This document shows positions 1 to 9,369 of a DNA stretch of 64,000 nt, one piece after another (the stretch's first letter is position 1; every line of letters begins with the position of its first letter). The position numbers were made by a program, and so were the translations under genes. The stretch comes from Gigantopelta aegis (Eukaryota; Mollusca; Gastropoda; Neomphalida; Peltospiridae), in assembly GCF_016097555.1 (NCBI RefSeq), contig NC_054701.1, positions 7,325,469-7,389,468 on the forward strand, in the 5' to 3' direction. The notes under the pieces are model-generated. The model ran no database searches, was not told the origin of the DNA, and saw nothing but the letters and a program-made list of their open reading frames with translations.

Positions 1-119
1 CACTAATATTTTATGCAGAAAAATATATTTGATATGTAATTACAGTCATCAAAAAGTCTATTAGTCGATGGTCGATAACATCTTAAAAATGGCAATAAAC
101 TCAGGAATGTCCATTTAAA
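1..119 (+). mobile_element. MITE R1, right end only
   Basis: The stretch ends in a copy of the R1 terminal repeat (AACTCAGGAATGTCC) and matches the right part of the element at 6167-6503, including the CAGTCATCAAAAAGTCT region. The left part lies outside the window. Confidence 0.6.
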
Positions 120-283
120 GTTTTTCCTTTTGCATTTGGGTTTGGTTTTTGGGGGTTTTTTTTTTATCACATGCACACCTCACTACAACGTCTGTCCCAC
201 ACCACTTAGAATTTCTATTTTGGTTGCGATCTCATTTTGATCAATTTATCTAAAAAGTTGGTATAACATTTCACTGACGGTAC

Positions 284-822
284 AGACCAATCTGATTAAA
301 ATTAGCTCTACTAGTAGATCTAACAGCATTGCGTGGACTCCCATGTCCAGGTGACATTTCATGTATAAATAACAATTTAAATATCGACCAATTACACTTC
401 GCCTGTTATAGCGTTATTCGGGAGCATACAAATTCTAAAAATATCGGGCGAGACCATTTATGCAATAGGCAAACTTGTTGGTCTATTTCAAGATTGAAAA
501 AACAGGGGGAAAAAGTGCAGTAATAAACTCTGGATTGTATACTAGTATGGCTATACCATCACGTTTTTTTTTCGTCTTAAAACGAATTTTATATAAAATG
601 TTATATTGCAATTAGTTTCCGGCATACTTCGTAATTCACCCGAATCATTTCGTATACCCTCGGCATAATACCGAATGTTTTCAAATCACTGGCATGATTT
701 TGCAAGTAAGGTTTTGATTGGTCGAATGAAAGGTCCACTGGACATGAGCTCCAACGGGCTGCTGTTAGATCCACAGGTAATAGTGGAGCTAATTTTAGTT
801 AGATTGAGTACAGACTAAGTTG
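284..822. mobile_element. MITE with long terminal inverted repeats (about 540 bp)
   Basis: The left end (from TACAGACCAATCTGATTAA, through TAGATCTAACAGCA, to CATGTCCAGGTGAC) is repeated in inverse at 715-822, which contains GTCCACTGGACATG, TGCTGTTAGATCCAC and GTGGAGCTAATTTTAG. The arms are roughly 90 bp and imperfect. No protein is encoded. It is a non-autonomous DNA element of unknown superfamily; target duplication not resolved. Confidence 0.6.
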
Positions 823-984
823 TGACAAATGCGGATCTAGTATACGAATTTATTATTGTGAGTTACCTCTCCATTGCTGAACTCCAGCGGTGATTTCGCC
901 GAAAGAATCGTGGCTACAGTTGATTGCAGTGATTTACAATCAATTTTACGGTTTGCCCAAAACTAAAATAAAAACCACCACCAA

Positions 985-1012
985 CAACAACCCCCCCCCC
1001 CCACCCCCCGCA
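985..1012. repeat. Poly-C / CA-rich simple repeat
   Basis: A run of CAACAACAACC followed by about 14 C, one A and six C. The flanking 823-1075 holds nothing else that I recognise. Confidence 0.8.
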
Positions 1013-1075
1013 AGAAACAAAACAAACCCACAAACACCTACACCAATAAAAAGTTTGTTTTATTTAACTATTGGA

Positions 1076-1384
1076 CGTCAAACATATGGTCATTGTGAAT
1101 GTTTTTTTAAGAGGAAACCCGCTGTCGCCACATAGGCTACTCTTTTACGACCGGCAGCAAAGGATCTTTTATTTGCGCTTCCCACAGGCAGGATAGCACA
1201 AACCATGGCCTTTGTTGAACCAGTTACGAATCACTGGACGGTGCAAGTGGTTTACACCAACCCATTGAGCACTCATTCAGGGTTTGGAGTCGATATCTGG
1301 ATTAAAAATCCCATGCCTCGACTGGGATCCGAACCCAGTACCTACCAGCCTGTAGACCGATGACCTAACCACAACGCCGGTCCC
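1076..1384 (-). mobile_element. tRNA-derived SINE, mosaic type (SINE-C)
   Basis: Read on the minus strand it begins with a tRNA-like head: GTGGTTAGGTCATCGG as box A and GGGTTCGGATCCCAG as box B, with CTACAGGCTGGTAGGTAC between them. The central block that follows is shared with SINE-A (TGTGCTATCCTGCCTGTGGG, AAAAGATCCTTTGCTGCC, GTGGCGACAGCGGGTTTCC). The head resembles that of SINE-B, so this is a head of one family on the body of another. The 3' tail is truncated near 1076. Confidence 0.75.
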
Positions 1385-1585
1385 ACACCAATAAATAATA
1401 ACAATAATAATGTATGCAAGACCACAACACCTCAGCTAAACTAGTAGTACTAGTACTAATGAAATAAATAAACAGTTTATTAAAATGGCTGTTGTGTATA
1501 ATTATACATTCTAGATCCGTTCGACATAAATGAGTTAATACCACTAAAAAAACCCCACAAAAAAATAAACTCGCCGACATCGTCA

Positions 1586-2737
1586 TCATATTCTTAATTT
1601 GACATTTATGTTCTGATTAACATTTGTAATATTGGTATGTACTGCCTTGATTTCCCTGGCGACCACAGTGTTCCATAAATAGTACATTGTATCACGTTTG
1701 TCAACAAGAAAGAAAGCATAGTTATAGTATTTGTGTGACGTCACATGTTTCCTAAAATCAGAAGGGTGAAGACTGTACGCAATGTTGTACGGTTTGTGCG
1801 TGATGTTCAGTTTCTCAATGAGCACACCTGTAATGTACTGTTCGTCCATCCAGAAGAACGGAGTCCGGTAAGACATCATATACAACCCGTCCGTTATATC
1901 ACGACTCATCAGAAAAGCCGTACCCGAACAAAATGGCGGAAAGAAGTTTTGTGGAAAATCCTTTTTAGACAGATATAATTCAGAAAGTTTGTTGCGTTCC
2001 ACTGCATCGTTTAGCCAAACGTTACACAGAATTAGTCCTGTCCTTCCGTAGCGTACTTTTACAGTTGACTGGATGTATCGCATAAACACGTAAAAATTAA
2101 CAAATATATCATCGTTTGTTTTTAAAACATACACAGCTTGTCTACAGAACGTGGACACCCACTTCAATCCAGCGATCGCCTTGTAGGTCAAGTTATGATA
2201 ACTGTCGACGAAATCCTCCTGGACTACGTCGCCATGGATAACAGACTCATTCCTCACTGACGTCATCACTCCTGCGTTTGCGACTTGTCCCATGATAAAA
2301 ACTACCTCAACCCTTTTGTTCAGATAATACTTCATTTTGCCCCATGTCTGTCTAATTGCGTCTCGTTTCTCGAAATGGTCCGGTGCACTGTGAACGTATG
2401 TTATGATGAATATATCCTTTTTGTGGCAGAAAGTCTCGGGATTCAAAAGATAGCGAAACGGATGAGGATTTACAACCGGACCTTCTATGTGTAGATCTGT
2501 TTGTCTCGTTGTCTTCCCGACCGATCGTCTAGAAGAAGCAGACCTTTCAGCTGTGAGGTCGTCTAATGTTATGTTTCTCTTTCCACAAAGTAGCACAACT
2601 ATTCCGGTGGATGCGAGCAATAACGCCATCACTGCTATATATTTATACACTGTACCGATTCTTCGTAAAGGCATCCTAGGTACAGAAAACAGACTAGCAT
2701 TTCTGCTCACTTTTGCTGACATTGAATATACCGCCAT
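1586..2737 (-). CDS. Beta-1,3-galactosyltransferase-like protein (glycosyltransferase family 31), complete
   Basis: A 383-residue type II Golgi enzyme expected to move a sugar (galactose or GlcNAc, not decidable here) from a UDP-sugar in beta-1,3 linkage onto a glycan. Seen: a short cytoplasmic N-terminus, one membrane anchor at about residues 31-52, a stem, then the GT31 catalytic domain from about residue 108. Family motifs are RDAIRQTWG (125-133), EDFVDSYHNLTYK (174-186), the metal-binding DxD region as KTNDDIFVN (206-214), FCSGTAFLMSRD (269-280) and MDEQYITGV (297-305). There are several N-glycosylation sites (NIT, NES, NLT). The length is normal for the family and the frame is uninterrupted, so it looks functional. 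On the minus strand TTTATTTTCAG lies 6 nt before the ATG, a good splice acceptor; the CDS is therefore one exon behind an unseen 5' UTR exon. The exact acceptor sugar and paralogue are not determined. Confidence 0.9.
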   Translation of the reverse strand: MAVYSMSAKVSRNASLFSVPRMPLRRIGTVYKYIAVMALLLASTGIVVLLCGKRNITLDDLTAERSASSRRSVGKTTRQTDLHIEGPVVNPHPFRYLLNPETFCHKKDIFIITYVHSAPDHFEKRDAIRQTWGKMKYYLNKRVEVVFIMGQVANAGVMTSVRNESVIHGDVVQEDFVDSYHNLTYKAIAGLKWVSTFCRQAVYVLKTNDDIFVNFYVFMRYIQSTVKVRYGRTGLILCNVWLNDAVERNKLSELYLSKKDFPQNFFPPFCSGTAFLMSRDITDGLYMMSYRTPFFWMDEQYITGVLIEKLNITHKPYNIAYSLHPSDFRKHVTSHKYYNYAFFLVDKRDTMYYLWNTVVAREIKAVHTNITNVNQNINVKLRI

Positions 2738-2754
2738 GATAATCTGAAAATAAA
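2738..2754 (-). promoter_or_regulatory. Splice acceptor just upstream of the galactosyltransferase ATG
   Basis: Minus-strand sequence shows a T-rich tract ending TTTTCAG followed by ATTATCATGG. This is a strong 3' splice site placed so that the whole coding sequence sits in the last exon. It implies a 5' UTR intron that contains the inverted-repeat element at about 2797-3204. Inferred from sequence only. Confidence 0.55.
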
Positions 2755-2796
2755 GTAATAAAATATTGATATAATGCGATAATGACGGAAGGTTTT

Positions 2797-3204
2797 TGAG
2801 ATCTAGTAGCTCGAGTCACCTCCAGCCCTCCCCTTATATGTAGGGGAAGGCTAGAGGAAACTATCTAATGCTTTGACAATCGTCGACAACCAAATTTTTT
2901 TCCCAAAATTCTCATGGCACAGTGCTTTCGTTTGATTATTCTCGAGTCCACCATGACATTAAATTTACATGCTGTTAACTAGTACCAACGTTACACGAAG
3001 AAACCTGCGCTGTACTTTCTTGTGTAATAATCAAACTAAAGTTCTGTGGCATCAGATTTAGGAAAAAATGTGTACTTTAGACAGTAGCTTGCGACCATTT
3101 GGTTGTCGACGATTGCCAAAGCATTACATAGAGTTTCCTCTAGCCTTCCCCTACATATCGATATCAATAAGGGAAGGGCTGGAGGTGACTGAGCTAGGTA
3201 CCTA
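2797..3204. mobile_element. Fold-back element with about 100-bp inverted arms
   Basis: The left arm (about 2797-2898: GAGTCACCTCCAGCCCTCCC, GGGGAAGGCTAGAGGAAACT, ACAATCGTCGACAACCAAAT) reappears in inverse at about 3098-3204. The right arm carries a small extra segment (CGATATCAAT). About 200 bp of single-copy spacer separates the arms. It probably lies in the 5' UTR intron of the galactosyltransferase gene. Confidence 0.7.
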
Positions 3205-3249
3205 GAGGACGAGGAAATTAGCATTCCTACCACGTCACCGATTGTGGGC

Positions 3250-3395
3250 GTAATCTAGCTTAGTCGATGCAGCGCTCGTCCATTCCAATTACATGGGTCG
3301 TAGGATGAAAACCCGCATGGCGATCGTAGGTTTTAAAGACCGTAGTATGTGCTGTCCTGTCTGTGGGGAAAAGGTTAATTGCCGCTAATTGGTGT
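3250..3395 (+). mobile_element. Old SINE-A fragment
   Basis: A decayed tRNA-like head (TAGCTTAGTCGATGCAGCGC) is followed by GTAGTATGTGCTGTCCTGTC, a clear match to the SINE-A central block. The LINE copy at 3405 begins directly after it. Confidence 0.4.
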
Positions 3396-3404
3396 TTTTT
3401 TTAA

Positions 3405-5273
3405 AGTCGACGATTTTCAGATTTGCTACAGGTCGTCCAGTATGAGTATCATTGAACGTCAGTTGCAGCTTTGTTTGAATAAACTTCAACAATGGGCAAC
3501 TGACAATGGATTTCGATTCTCAAAGTCAAAAACAGTCTGTATGCATATCTGCCAGAAAAGAGGTCACCATTTAGATCCACAGCTGTTTCTGGACAAAACT
3601 CCGGTTCCAGTTGTGGAGGAGACCAAATTTCTGGGGGTTATTTTTGACAGGAGGCTATCTTTTGTTCCTCATTTACAGTATGTAAAAAAGAAGGGCTTAA
3701 AGGCCCTCAATATCTTAAAGGTTATTGGTAAGACTGAATGGGGAGCAGATCGAAAGGTTATGCTCCGACTTTATAGATCTTTAGTTCGGTCTAAACTTGA
3801 TTATGGGTGCATTGTGTATGGGTCAGCACGTAAGTCTTACTTGCAAATGCTAGATCCTATACACAACCAGGGACTTAGGCTTTGTCTTGGTGCTTTCAAA
3901 ACATCTCCTGTGGAGAGCTTGTACGTCGATGCACACGAACCTAGTTTGGGTGCTAGACGTGCAAAGCTTTCTCTGCAGTATGCTACAAAGATTAAATCAA
4001 TGCCAAAACATCCTGCACACAATGCGGTGTTTGATAATAAATATATGAAGTTATTTGATGCGAAACCGAATGCGATTCGAACATTTGGTCTTCGCATTAA
4101 GCAGTTTTTATCAGTTTCCAACATTGATTTAACAGACATTTTGGAAACGCCTTCATATTTTATTTTGCCACCTTGGTGTATCAAACCACCAAAAATTGTA
4201 TTCGATCTTGTGCATCTAAAAAAAGATCGCACAGATGCAGTTATTTATAAACAACATTTCATGGAAATCCAAGAAAGGTACTGTGATTACATTCCTGTTT
4301 ACACAGACGGATCACGGGATGGGAATTCGGTGGCTTGTGCTACAGTGTTTCCATCAGACACAATAATTTCCATGAGATTGCCCGATTCAGCATCAATCTT
4401 TACTGCTGAAATTTGGGCAATCATTAAAGCCCTGGAACAGATTAAGGATTCATATGCATCCAAGTATATTATTTTTACAGACTCACTTTCGTGTCTTCAA
4501 GCTCTACAGTACATGAAATTGGAGCACCCCTTAGTTGGGATGGTGATACGAAAGTGTGTCTTTTTATCAATTGCCAATAAAGATGTTATACTGTGTTGGG
4601 TACCCAGCCATGTTGGCATTAGGGGTAACGAAAAGGCAGATGTTGCTGCCAAGTCTGCTTTGAACTTGCCCCGTGTCCATGTTGGTGTCCCCTACAGTGA
4701 TTTTAAATTTCATATTAACCAATATATCTTTTCGACTTGGCAAGATGATTGGGACGATGCGGTTGCGAATAAGCTTCATTCTGTCAAGGCAGTCCTAGGA
4801 GAGTGGCAGTCATCCTACAGGCGATGCAGGAAGGATGAAGTAGTCTTATGCCGTGCCCGCATCGGCCATACATATTTGACGCATTCATTTATTTTAAAGA
4901 AGGACCCTCCTCCTCAGTGTGAACACTGTCAGTGTACACTGACTGTGGGGCACATTTTGGTGGAGTGTGATCATCTCAAGCCGACAAGAAATGATATATT
5001 TGGCAACAGAAATGTTTTGGAATCGTTTACATTCCATCCAATGTTAATTGTAAAGTTTTTAAAACACTTTGACTTCTATACAAAAATTTAAGATATACTT
5101 AACTTGATTTTATATATTGTATTATACTTTCCCGCCACAGCTCCTTACACTGTGGTTTTACATGAGTCTATATAAATATGTTCATATACTTACCATTTGT
5201 GACACCCAATAGCCGATATGTATTTTTGTGCTGGGGTGTCGTTAAACAAACATTCAATCAATCAATCAATCAT
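3405..5273 (+). mobile_element. I-like LINE copy A, 5' truncated, reverse transcriptase end plus RNase H
   Basis: A non-LTR retrotransposon copy beginning inside the reverse transcriptase at the catalytic VDDFQICYRS motif. One long open frame (to 5091, about 560 residues) covers the RT thumb (KFLGVIFDRRLSF, LVRSKLDYGCIVYGSA), an RNase H domain with all four acidic residues in context (VYTDGSRDGN, FTAEIWAIIKALE, FTDSLSCLQAL, WVPSHVGIRGNEKAD) and a C-terminal zinc knuckle (CEHCQCTLTVGHILVEC). RNase H plus this knuckle points to the I superfamily. The 3' UTR ends in the stem-loop tail at 5201-5240 and a (CAAT)n tail to 5273. Because its RT frame is still open, this is the youngest of the three copies. 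The first residues of the frame (from 3379) are flanking sequence. Confidence 0.9.
5201..5246 (+). promoter_or_regulatory. LINE 3' stem-loop tail, copy A
   Basis: GACACCC (5201-5207) can pair with GGGTGTC (5234-5240), followed by GTTAAAC and CAAT repeats. The same structure closes the other LINE copies and two SINE tail types. It is probably the recognition signal for the element's reverse transcriptase (inference). Confidence 0.65.
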
Positions 5274-5289
5274 TGACAGTTTCCACTGA

Positions 5290-5400
5290 ATACTATATGC
5301 CACAATTATCAAATGTTTACCATCCAATAGCCGATGATTGAATGGTTTAATTGACCTATCTAATACAGGCGATTCAGTTAAACAAAAGCTTCACACTGTG
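5290..5400 (+). mobile_element. SINE tail (type I) remnant
   Basis: CCATCCAATAGCCGATGATT followed at some distance by CAGTTAAACAAAAGCTT matches the SINE-A type I tail, altered by an internal insertion. Confidence 0.4.
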
Positions 5401-5440
5401 CAGTCGTACGTAACTTCATCCTTAGTAAAAATGTCGGAAT

Positions 5441-5745
5441 AAATCTTAGCCGAGTCGGTAAAGCCTCCGCCTGAAGTGCTTGGATCGTGGGATCTAACCT
5501 CCTCAACGGACAAATTGAGATTTTTCTGTGCAAAAAAGTTTCCTCACGACTGAAATATCAAAGCCCGTGGTATGTGTTGTCCTATCTTCTGCAAAGTTCA
5601 TATAAAGGATCTCTCGCTAATAGAAAAATGTAGCGAGTTTCCTCTAAAGACCACGTATCAGAATGATCAGATGTTTGACATCCAATGGTCGATAATTGGT
5701 TAAGCAATGTGCTCTGTTTGGTAAGGAAAACAAACTTTGAATTAT
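5441..5745 (+). mobile_element. SINE-A copy with type I tail, old
   Basis: A decayed tRNA-like head (TAGCCGAGTCGGTAAAGCC), a central block (CCCGTGGTATGTGTTGTCCT, ATAAAGGATCTCTCGCTAAT, GTTTCCTCTAAAGACCACG) and a type I tail (GACATCCAATGGTCGAT, AAGCAATGTGCTC, AAAACAAACTTTG). Roughly 20-25 percent diverged from the younger copies by eye. Confidence 0.55.
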
Positions 5746-6166
5746 TTCAGTTTTCGGAATAATATACAACATGTACATGCGTATATTTCCATTTCCACTT
5801 TTAGAATCTGTCACAAACAATTAATATAAGAAAATAACATCCTTACCAGCTCATCTGTACACGTTATAGAGCATGTAGTACAACGCACGTGTCACCAGCT
5901 GGTCATTTCGATTTGCGTTTGAATGGAGTGTTCACGCATTTTAACTATATTTAGGTCGATATCTTCCGCGAACAGAGATTTATATACCGTATGTCCTCTA
6001 ATAAGCACCTAGTCTGCAAGTTTTTTTGAAAGAAATAAACACTGTGAACTGTCCAGTTATGGAATCTATTAAACGAACTGCATTTACTTCCAGCCTCATA
6101 CACTAGTATTATACAAAGGACAGTGTTTATTACTGTAAACAGTAACTGTTGTGTAATGTAATCGGT
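5746..6166. other. No gene recognised
   Basis: AT-rich sequence without coding signal. I see no repeat family in it that recurs elsewhere in the window. Confidence 0.5.
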
Positions 6167-6503
6167 TAAAAGGACATTCCCGAGTTTGCTGCATTGTAAG
6201 ATATTTTCGACGAATAAAATATTTCTACGATTAAACTTACATATTAAATATATTTTCTTGTTTAGAATATCAGTGTCTGTATATTCAATGTGGTTCCGGT
6301 CGTCTTAATATTTGTAAGAAGCCCAAACTGCATTTTGTCTTAAAATAGTTTTTAGGAAGTAAAATGAAATTTAACCTAATACCTATATTAGAACGATCAG
6401 AAACACGTTTAATATACAGCCATTAATATTTACAGTCGTGAAAAAGTCTCTGTTAGTGAATAGCATGTTAAAAAGTGTAGCAAACTCAGGAATGTCCCTT
6501 TAA
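6167..6503. mobile_element. MITE R1, intact copy
   Basis: Terminal inverted repeats TTAAAAGGACATTCCCGAG at the left and CTCAGGAATGTCCCTTTAA at the right, with TTAA at both ends as a likely target duplication (piggyBac-like or similar; not proven). The interior carries TATTTTCTTGTTTAGAATAT. Other copies lie at 1-119, about 32795-33150 and 38744-39499. Confidence 0.7.
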
Positions 6504-6580
6504 GTGGAGGCACAGCCTAGAAAACAGTCAGTGTTTTCTTTAAAACCTTTTGTCAGCGCTCGCACCTCACGTTTGCTAAT

Positions 6581-6697
6581 ATAAACCCAAACCATGCAAA
6601 AGATGTCAGGAGAAGGATATTGTATGCTGAATGTATAAGCTATACATTCAGCATACAATATCCTTCTCCTGACATCTTTTGCATGGTTTGGGTTTAT
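6581..6697. repeat. Perfect 57-bp palindrome with a 3-nt loop
   Basis: The left arm 6581-6637 and right arm 6641-6697 are exact reverse complements, separated only by AGC. The right arm is the minus-strand coding continuation of the broken gene at 6641-7235. The palindrome therefore ends that gene with an inverted copy of its own last 57 bp. Confidence 0.95.
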
Positions 6698-7235
6698 TCC
6701 TGCTTTCTTAAGTACGTGATCAGTTTTACTTCTTGGTGTCAGTTTTTGGGCTTTTGATTTTTGTTGAGATCTGGAAAGTCTCTTCCTTGCATTGTTGAGG
6801 TTTCGAGTAATGTTTTCTATTTTATCCTCAAGTATCTGTATTCTTCTGTAAGCTCTTGCTAATGCTCGGGACTCTTTTCTTTCCAGAATTACTGAAAGAC
6901 ATCTTTATTTGTAACACAGATGGCGTGTTGCCATCTTCTTTTGTACTGCTAACCCCATTGGGATCTTCACTTAAAGCTATATGCCTTGATGGATCTGGTT
7001 CATTAGTCTTTTGCTCTATATGTTCACGATAATTTTAACCCAGCTTCTTCAATTGTTCTCTGTATTTTCTGACGGCCTTTTTTATTCTTTTCTCTATCTT
7101 GTCTGGACTCGTATGTGATGCAGGAATATAATAGCCCATTACTCTATCGTTCTTTTCTTTCAACCATTTATCACCAAACCTTTCCAAATGTCTTTTTCTG
7201 TATTCTTTCATGCGCTGGGACTTCATTTTAGCCAT
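6641..7235 (-). pseudogene. Broken gene for a basic, coiled-coil protein of a multicopy invertebrate family
   Basis: The minus strand opens with 66 residues (7235 to 7035): a very basic start (MKSQRMKEYRKRHLERFG), then YYIPAS and KIEKRIKKAVRKYREQLKK. A stop follows, then more coding-like sequence in a shifted frame (about 6915 to 6641), including LERKESRALARAYRRIQILE, a coiled coil, LTPRSKTDHVLKKAG and HAKDVRRRILYAE. This layout (basic N-terminus, YxxP motif, coiled coil, P-R-S-K motif) resembles a repeated, possibly transposon-borne family I know from other invertebrates, whose function I cannot name. The gene stops at the palindrome loop (6640) and the rest is missing. At least one stop and one frame change separate the parts, unless an unseen intron does. 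Confidence 0.55.
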
Positions 7236-8176
7236 ACTGCAAAAACATGAGAAATTCAGTTAACGTGCATGTTTCGTTCAAAGTTTATCACATTTGTTAT
7301 TGAATATGTGCGTTTTATTTAGCTGCAAATAATGTTTTAAACATTTATAGGCTTACATTTTCTTATGACATTTTACACTTATGTGACAACAATTTATCAC
7401 TTACGGGACAAAGAAAATCATTTACGGGACACATCTTATCATCGTTGTAAGTACATTTTAATAAATAATAATTCAAGTGGCAAATGCAATAAATAACTAG
7501 TATCTGACATTAATAAACATCCTAACAGTTTAAAATTAATTTACCTGCCGTCATCCAGTCTCAATATGCAGTCGATTGCTGTCGACTTGTTTTCAAGTGT
7601 TCAAAATGAACCTCTGTGCAAAGTTGTCTTCCACACTGATATACTATCGGTGTGATAAAAAAAAAAATGGAATGATATATTTGTGGAACATAAACCGATC
7701 TTAGGATTTAAAAAATAAATTGTTTGACTCGTAAATGATGTTCTGTAACTGGTGAGCAATGCCTTGACTGTAAATACCACGTTTGAGTTATGGACCTTAC
7801 CAAAACCTTTTGCTGATTTTTTTATTTTTAATAAAAGGTATGATATATAGTTTCAGGAAATTTATATACTAGTCAAATAGACACGCTATTGAGATACTTA
7901 TGACTGATTAAGTAAGTGACGACCTGAAAATTACGGAAGCAATGTTCTAATTTCCACGTATATAGCAAAAGTTTGCTTAATTGTATTAAATGTTTAAGTG
8001 TTTCGCATTATGCATATGGTGTTACCTGTATTATTGAATTAACATTAATAGTTATTGTGTATTTGTAACCATGTTACTTCCTGAAACAATGCCAGGCTCG
8101 TAAATAACGTGATTTCCGGGACACAAGTTCAGTAACCAGTAGAGGGTTTATTTTATTGACCTTTCCTAGAACATAT
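7236..8176. other. No gene recognised
   Basis: AT-rich sequence. The motif TTACGGGACA(CA) occurs around 7400-7435 and related words recur near 8100-8125 (AACGTGATTTCCGGGACAC), but I cannot define an element. Confidence 0.5.
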
Positions 8177-8455
8177 ATTTTAAATCAATATTGATTGTCA
8201 TAAATGTGGTGACGTTTTAGTGATGCTCCAGCATGTGATATTTTAATATTTTAAATCAATATTGATTGTCATAAATGTGGTGACGTTTTAGTGATACTCC
8301 AGCATGCGATATTTTAATATTTTAAATCAATATTGATTGTCATAAATGTGGTGACGTTTTAGTGATGCTCCAGCATGCGATATTTTAATATTTTAAATCA
8401 ATATTCATTGTCTTAAATGTGGTGACGCTTTAGTGAAGCTCCAGCATGCGATAAA
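8177..8455. repeat. 71-bp tandem repeat, four copies
   Basis: Unit landmarks TAAATCAATATTGATTGTC, GTGGTGACGTTTTAGTGA and CTCCAGCATG recur at 8181, 8252, 8323 and 8394, an exact 71-bp period. The last copy is the most diverged. Confidence 0.95.
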
Positions 8456-8752
8456 ACAAATATGCTCCTTTTTTGTGGTAACCATATTTTACGAGGACAT
8501 GCACGTTTGATGATACTGCGTTTTGTTGGTGCTCATTTATGAAATACTGTGTATTTGAAACCATGCAATCTATATGTCATTTATATTTTCCAGAAGCACT
8601 CTTAATAAGAATTTCCAGTATCAACTATACATTTTAAAATTATACGTTCTGAAACACTGAAGACACGACTTGTCCTACTGTACAGAGAATAACCCTATTA
8701 CAAGAATGCTGAAATGAAGTGGACGAATATTTATGGGGTGCTTTACGTAGGC

Positions 8753-8982
8753 CTATAGTCTGTCTCACAAGGAACGCCCTTTTTCATACTGTGTAATTTA
8801 CTACAATTTATTTATTTCTGAGTCGATTGATTTGTAAATTGCACGCAATAGTTTTGTGGATTTTTTTTGGGTTAGGGCCTATTTTGAAAAGACTTACTTT
8901 TCATCTTACGTTGAACCAAACTAACATTAGGCCTACAATTTTTTTTTTTTTATAAAATGATAAGACGGACTATATAGCCTCA
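8753..8982 (-). mobile_element. MITE R4
   Basis: Ends CTATAGTCTGTCTCA at the left and GACGGACTATATAG at the right. The inner block TTACTACAATTTATTTATTT is shared with copies at 39736-39922 and 51873-51955. Confidence 0.6.
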
Positions 8983-9084
8983 CCGCAATGTGTAGGGCCC
9001 ATGACACCCAACTATTATTTATTTATGTTTAATGTGCCCTAAATTACGTAATTATATACAAAAAAAGCAATATTATTTTAAAAT

Positions 9085-9259
9085 TAAAAACACTAACTTT
9101 TCTGCCATTCCATCCCAAATATTCAGTCTTTCTTTTGTTGGTTACGGTTGACAAAAAAGAAGAAAATAATACAGTATGATTACTCAGAACTTCGTCTGTT
9201 GATATTTCTAATTCAGATTGACTAAAGTTTGTTTTTCTCACTCGTTTAGCTCCTGACAT
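9085..9259 (-). pseudogene. Myb/SANT-like DNA-binding domain remnant, Harbinger-type
   Basis: The first about 50 residues (KRVRKTNFSQSELEISTDEV, then NHTVLFSSFLSTVTNKRKTE) match the trihelix/Myb-SANT-like domain found in the accessory protein of PIF/Harbinger transposons and in host genes derived from it. The following WDGMAEK is read only after a one-base frame change. No downstream coding region or transposase lies nearby, so this is a fragment, either of a Harbinger element or of a domesticated copy. Confidence 0.55.
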
Positions 9260-9369
9260 ATTGCCTCACTCTTGACGTTGACAGACGATAATAATAATAT
9301 TAGTTGTATATTATTGGGAGATTACTCTTCCTTCAGAGGGTCTAACTGAAGAACAGCACGTCCACTCAC

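Noticed and set aside
329-523. 64-codon frame
   Set aside because: Lies in a MITE with long inverted repeats; no family resemblance.
1745-2747. Plus-strand frames opposite the galactosyltransferase
   Set aside because: Antisense shadows of a well-supported minus-strand gene.
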